Source: CADEFX01 sp963806735 (GTDB lineage Bacteria > Pseudomonadota > Alphaproteobacteria > Rhizobiales > Hyphomicrobiaceae). Taken from it: a stretch of 64,000 nucleotides of DNA. This document shows, piece after piece, positions 60,918 through 64,000 of the stretch (positions are counted from its first letter, which is position 1; the number at the start of each line of letters is the position of its first letter). The stretch covers positions 1 through 64,000 of the forward strand of contig CAWEBE010000001.1 of NCBI GenBank assembly GCA_963806735.1, in the 5' to 3' direction. A model generated the notes under the pieces. The model made no database searches and was not told where the DNA came from. It worked only from the letters and a program-made list of their open reading frames with translations. The position numbers were made by a program, and so were the translations under genes.

Positions 60918-61769
60918 ATGCGGCCAACCGTATTTCTGATCAACCTCGATATTGCCTCAGAGCGCCTTGCCTTCATGCAGGAGCAAGCGCGCCGTGCCGG
61001 TATCGACCTCGAACGGGTCGCAGGCGTCGTCGGTACCGCAGTCGACGAGCGGTGGCGCGATCAGTTTCTGTTGCCCGACGGTCGCATTGCATCCTTGCTC
61101 AATGCTGGCGAAGTGGGTTGCTACGCAAGCCATCTTCTCGTGTGTTCCCTCATTGTGGAGCGGGGTTTGCCGCTCGCCGTCGTGCTCGAGGACGATGTCG
61201 AGGTGCCGCACGATTTCGGCCAGTTCATTGATGCTGTACCGAACGTGTTGCCGCCCACCTGGGATATTATCAAGCTGAACAACAATCCGAGCCGTGCCGT
61301 CTACAGTCTCGGTCGGGTTGGGCCGCGCCATCTCGTGCGCTTTTATCGGCAGCCGCCAATGACTGGCGGCCATCTCATCAGCAATGCCGGAGCTAGAAAA
61401 CTGCTCGTTCCGCGGTCGCGCAACAAACCCATCGACATGGAACTGCGTCAGCCGTGGAACATGGACCTGGATATGTATGGCATATGTCCGCCAGCAGTAC
61501 GTCAGCTGCAATCAATGGGCTCGTACATTCATGAGGTGGGCGGCGACAGGCTGAGACGAGGGAAACACTTCCGCGACCCGGCGCGAACGTTTGCCTATGC
61601 GGTGAGAAAGATGGGTCTTCTTCCAACGTTGGCATGCCGATGGGCCGAAGTCTGGCAGATGCTGGTACCTGGGCCGCAAGCGCCCCCGGCTTCGGGTCGT
61701 GGCGCATGGGTCCCCAAGGGCAAAATCAAGCCGTCTCGCCGAGCGGCGCACCAGCGCATCAGTGGTTGA
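60918..61769 (+). CDS. Glycosyltransferase family 25 (LOS/LPS type)
   Basis: A 283-residue GT25: TVFLINLDIASERLAFMQEQARRAGIDLERVAGVVG at the start, GEVGCYASHLLVCSLIVERGLPLAVVLEDDVEVPHDF with the EDD metal-binding motif, and PMTGGHLISNAGARKLLVPRSRNKPIDMELRQPWN. GT25 enzymes add galactose or other sugars to lipo-oligosaccharide. Residues 245-283 (PGPQAPPASGRGAWVPKGK) form a basic disordered tail, and the stop codon lies within the duplicated 3'-end remnant at 61765. The two glycosyltransferases are 33 bp apart, so one unit. Confidence 0.87.
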   Translation: MRPTVFLINLDIASERLAFMQEQARRAGIDLERVAGVVGTAVDERWRDQFLLPDGRIASLLNAGEVGCYASHLLVCSLIVERGLPLAVVLEDDVEVPHDFGQFIDAVPNVLPPTWDIIKLNNNPSRAVYSLGRVGPRHLVRFYRQPPMTGGHLISNAGARKLLVPRSRNKPIDMELRQPWNMDLDMYGICPPAVRQLQSMGSYIHEVGGDRLRRGKHFRDPARTFAYAVRKMGLLPTLACRWAEVWQMLVPGPQAPPASGRGAWVPKGKIKPSRRAAHQRISG

Positions 61770-61814
61770 GGACATGAAGAAGGGCGGGCGATAGCTCGGC
61801 ATTGCCGCGGACGG
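61765..61814. repeat. Duplicated remnant of the 3' end of gene 58753-59373
   Basis: Compared with 59287-59348 the segment is 45/50 identical, after one 12-base deletion in the copy (the bases after GGGCGATA). The frame is disrupted, so it does not encode a protein. It marks the right edge of the glycosyltransferase cassette, with the intact gene end on the left edge. Confidence 0.75.
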
Positions 61815-61904
61815 AGCCTCGCTCTCAGGAAGCGCAACGCTTCCGTTCTACGCGCCGCAACAGATAGCGGTTCATGCAGTGGTTGCGCGGCCTCGCCGTG
61901 ATTC

Positions 61905-61965
61905 GGATGGAAAATTCGCGCCGGGCCGGGGTGCAAGCAACGGCGAACTTCTCGATCATCACAGG
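61905..61965. repeat. Degenerate family A element
   Basis: GGAAAATTCGCGCCGG and then GGCGAACTTCTCGATCATCA match the two arms of family A with some changes. It lies just beyond the stop codon of the minus-strand membrane-protein gene. Confidence 0.6.
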
Positions 61966-61968
61966 AGA

Positions 61969-62726
61969 TCAAACCGTGCCGCCGGAGGAGATGATCAGGC
62001 GCTCGATGCTCTTCTGTTTCTGGTTCACCTTCCAGACGTTCTCGAGGATAAAGGGCTCGGCCCCGGGCGCTGCGGGGCGGAACATGAGGTCCCCGGTGCC
62101 GAGGCCGACGATGCCGAGCCCGAGAATCTTGTGGCGGAAGAAATCGCCGGGCAGCCGCCGCATCAACATGCCGCGCGTGTCATAGACGTGAGCCGCGGCC
62201 TGGCCGAGGCGATGCGTCTCCATCACCTGTCCTGAGGAGAAGCGCCACACGGTCAGGGAGTTGATGCCGAACACGACGATGAACCAGAGCACCATCAGCG
62301 CCGTCGAGAACACCATGTAGAAGGCAAGGTTCATCTCCACCACGAGCTCGGGCACCCAGGTGAACAGGCGGTTGAGCCCGTAGGCCCAATCGGTGGCGAT
62401 GTCGCGGCGATGAGGAAGGTGTGCACCGTGCGTGCGCGCACGTTGGTGAAGACGATCACGAACAGGACGAGCAGCAGGAACGACAGCCCGAGCCAGGCCG
62501 AGGGGTAGAACTTGATGGTCTTGCCGGCGAGCGGCACGGCAACGTGATTGATGTGTGTGGCAACGGCGCAGACGTAGCCGTAGGCCCAGACGACCCACCA
62601 GTAGATCATGTTGGAGTGGGCCGTGATGCGCACTTCGCCGAGCCGGCCTTGCTCAGCGCGGGCTGCAGCGACGCCGACAGCCGTAGTAGTCGTGCCGGCC
62701 GGCTTGATGCCGCCTGTCGTTGCCAT
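61969..62726 (-). pseudogene. Four-helix membrane protein of unknown function, frameshifted
   Basis: ATG 62726 opens a frame with MIYWWVVWAYGYVCAVATHINHVAV and PSAWLGLSFLLLVLFVIVFTNVRARTVHTFLIA. The frame breaks near 62404 (one C missing in GCCGCGAC), and continues DIATDWAYGLNRLFTWVPELVVEMNLAFYMVFSTALMVLWFIVVFGINSLTVWRF, then a soluble domain HRLGQAAAHVYDTRGMLMRRLPGDFFRHKILGLGIVGLGTGDLMFRP and PFILENVWKVNQKQKSIERLI. The second half may be a PH-like domain. No family is known to me. Rejoined length about 252 residues. Confidence 0.65.
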
Positions 62727-62931
62727 TGGACTCCCCCTGTCAGATCCCGCCCGTCAGCGTCACACGTTAGCCGAGGACCGTGCATGGCCAAAGCCGGTCG
62801 TGCAGCGGTCTAGCCGCTCATGTGCTCGCGCGGCAACGGCAGTAACCTTGTTGTCAATGCACAGATGGCGCAGCCTGCGTTAACTCTTATACGGGAGGCA
62901 GGCCAACCACTTGCAGACGAGGGACAGCACG

Positions 62932-63645
62932 ATGAGGCGGGCGCTTCTCGCAGCAGTAGTATTTTTGTCGATTGGCGGACCGGCCGCGGCGCAGAGCTGG
63001 GTGCCCTGGCATCAACCGACCTCATACGAGCGACGGCAGACCTACGAGCCACCGCAGGCCCAGCCGCAGCTCGGTGGCGGGGGCTGGTGGTCTCAAGACG
63101 AGCCGCGCCGGCGCAAAGGGCCTGGACCGAAACTTCTGGACGGCGGCGGACGCCCCTCGATCCAGCCTATGTCACCACAGTCGGTGTCGTTCCCGAGCGG
63201 CTACGCGCCGGGCACCGTCATCATCGATACGGCAGGGCGCAGGCTGTATCTGGTGCGGTCCAAGGTCGAGGCCTACCGCTACCCGATCTCGGTCGGCCGC
63301 GAAGGCTTCACCTGGACCGGCTCCGAGCGCATCTCGCGCGTGGCGGACTGGCCGGACTGGCACCCGCCCAAGGAGATGCGCGAGCGCGACCGGAGCCTGC
63401 CGGAGAAGATGACCGGCGGCGTGCGCAATCCGCTGGGCGCCAAGGCCATGTATCTCGGCAGCTCGCTCTATCGCATCCACGGCACCAACAGCGCACAGAG
63501 CATCGGGCGGGCCAATTCCTCGGGCTGCTTTCGCATGATGAACGGGCACGTCGTCGATCTGTCGCGGCGCGTCGGCGTCGGCACCAAGGTCGTGGTGCTG
63601 CGCGGGCTGCCCTCGCAGTTGGCCAGGCGGGTGAACGACGACTGA
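62932..63645 (+). CDS. L,D-transpeptidase (YkuD domain)
   Basis: A 237-residue secreted enzyme. Signal peptide RRALLAAVVFLSIGGPAAA is followed by a Pro/Gln/Gly-rich linker and a YkuD domain: PGTVIIDTAGRRLYLVRSKVEAYRYPISVGREGFTWTG, ending HGTNSAQSIGRANSSGCFRMMNGHVVDL. The motif HGTN-S-SSGCFR carries the catalytic Cys and His. It forms 3-3 crosslinks in peptidoglycan or attaches lipoproteins. ATG 62932 is preferred to 62911 because the signal peptide begins there. Confidence 0.93.
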   Translation: MRRALLAAVVFLSIGGPAAAQSWVPWHQPTSYERRQTYEPPQAQPQLGGGGWWSQDEPRRRKGPGPKLLDGGGRPSIQPMSPQSVSFPSGYAPGTVIIDTAGRRLYLVRSKVEAYRYPISVGREGFTWTGSERISRVADWPDWHPPKEMRERDRSLPEKMTGGVRNPLGAKAMYLGSSLYRIHGTNSAQSIGRANSSGCFRMMNGHVVDLSRRVGVGTKVVVLRGLPSQLARRVNDD

Positions 63646-64000
63646 GTGGCCATGCCGGCGCCAGCTGTCGCACGCGATTCTGGGTCCCGGGTCGCGCGCG
63701 GACATGACAGCCGTGATGTGAAACGGTGGCCTCGGCCCGCGGTCGCGCTGAAAGCGCGCCTCCGGTGCGACCCCGGGATGACAGGTTTTGCTGAGGCAGA
63801 GCCGCACAGGCAGTTTGTCATCCCGGAAACTGCGCGGCCGCAGCACATCGATCAGTCTGCGGCGACAGCTCCGTGCAGTTATCCGGGACGCAGAGTAAAG
63901 GCGGCAGCCAGACTGGTAATCTGGTCCGATCGCGCTGCGCGGCCATGCCTATGGCACGGTTGCGTGCGGCGCTCTAACCTTGGGCAAACGAGTGCGTGCG
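63646..64000. other. Non-coding region with dispersed CCCGGG-type repeats
   Basis: The last 355 bases hold no gene. Motifs GTCCCGGGTCG, CCCCGGGATGACAG, TGTCATCCCGGAA and ATCCGGGACGCAGAG repeat in both orientations. They look like the GTCATCCCGG-type intergenic palindromes of alphaproteobacteria. No feature is claimed beyond this. Confidence 0.45.

Overview
The window looks like chromosome from an alphaproteobacterium of the order Hyphomicrobiales (Rhizobiales). It is GC-rich throughout. It carries the alphaproteobacterial neighbourhood Pcm-like methyltransferase, TolC, PopZ (DUF2497), ValRS. Other hints are an intracellular PHB depolymerase, a TorF-type porin, a DUF3750 protein, a TIGR02301 protein and many CTAG-bounded intergenic hairpin elements. 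The genus cannot be read from the sequence.

Layout. 1-4229: partial GST, PhaZ, a frameshifted Tat-exported solute-binding protein with no transporter, and a VOC protein. 4242-6214: a secreted caspase-fold protein sits alone between the 3' end of tRNA-Cys and an exact 18-bp direct copy of that end, the arrangement of a tRNA-targeted island. 6442-15420: Pcm-like, TolC, PopZ, valS, TauE/SafE and a site-2 protease. 15547-30352: a secreted metalloprotease, ruvX, a UPF0173 hydrolase, two tandem membrane/spermidine-synthase-like genes, YbaK, and the dispersed gatC, gatA and gatB genes with small genes between them. 30445-46156: a small histone-like basic protein, P450, two DedA proteins, several GSTs and transporters, a PRMT-like methyltransferase, a double-hotdog MaoC protein, a racemase-fold protein without the expected cysteines, and two tandem GH73-type glucosaminidases. 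46521-58640: folB and a FolM-like reductase, TorF porin, AIM24 protein, RNase T2, NUDIX/TIGR02301, small conserved proteins and two tandem 213-aa secreted paralogs. 58753-63645: a cell-wall region with an inserted-looking glycosyltransferase cassette, an unknown membrane protein and an L,D-transpeptidase.

Two things colour the whole window. First, ten genes show eleven apparent single-base frameshifts, including core genes such as tolC and the end of valS. This is more easily explained by consensus indel errors than by mass gene decay, so those genes are annotated across the shift. Second, three families of hairpin repeats (called A, B and C here) fill many intergenic gaps. B and A recur as a fixed B-A pair. 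Elements of A and C often supply the TAG stop codon of the adjacent gene.

Most genes are housekeeping or envelope genes. No CRISPR array, prophage, transposase or integrase was seen. The most unusual items are the tRNA-Cys caspase island, the B-A composite repeats, the glycosyltransferase cassette flanked by a duplicated gene end, and the bacterial PRMT homolog.
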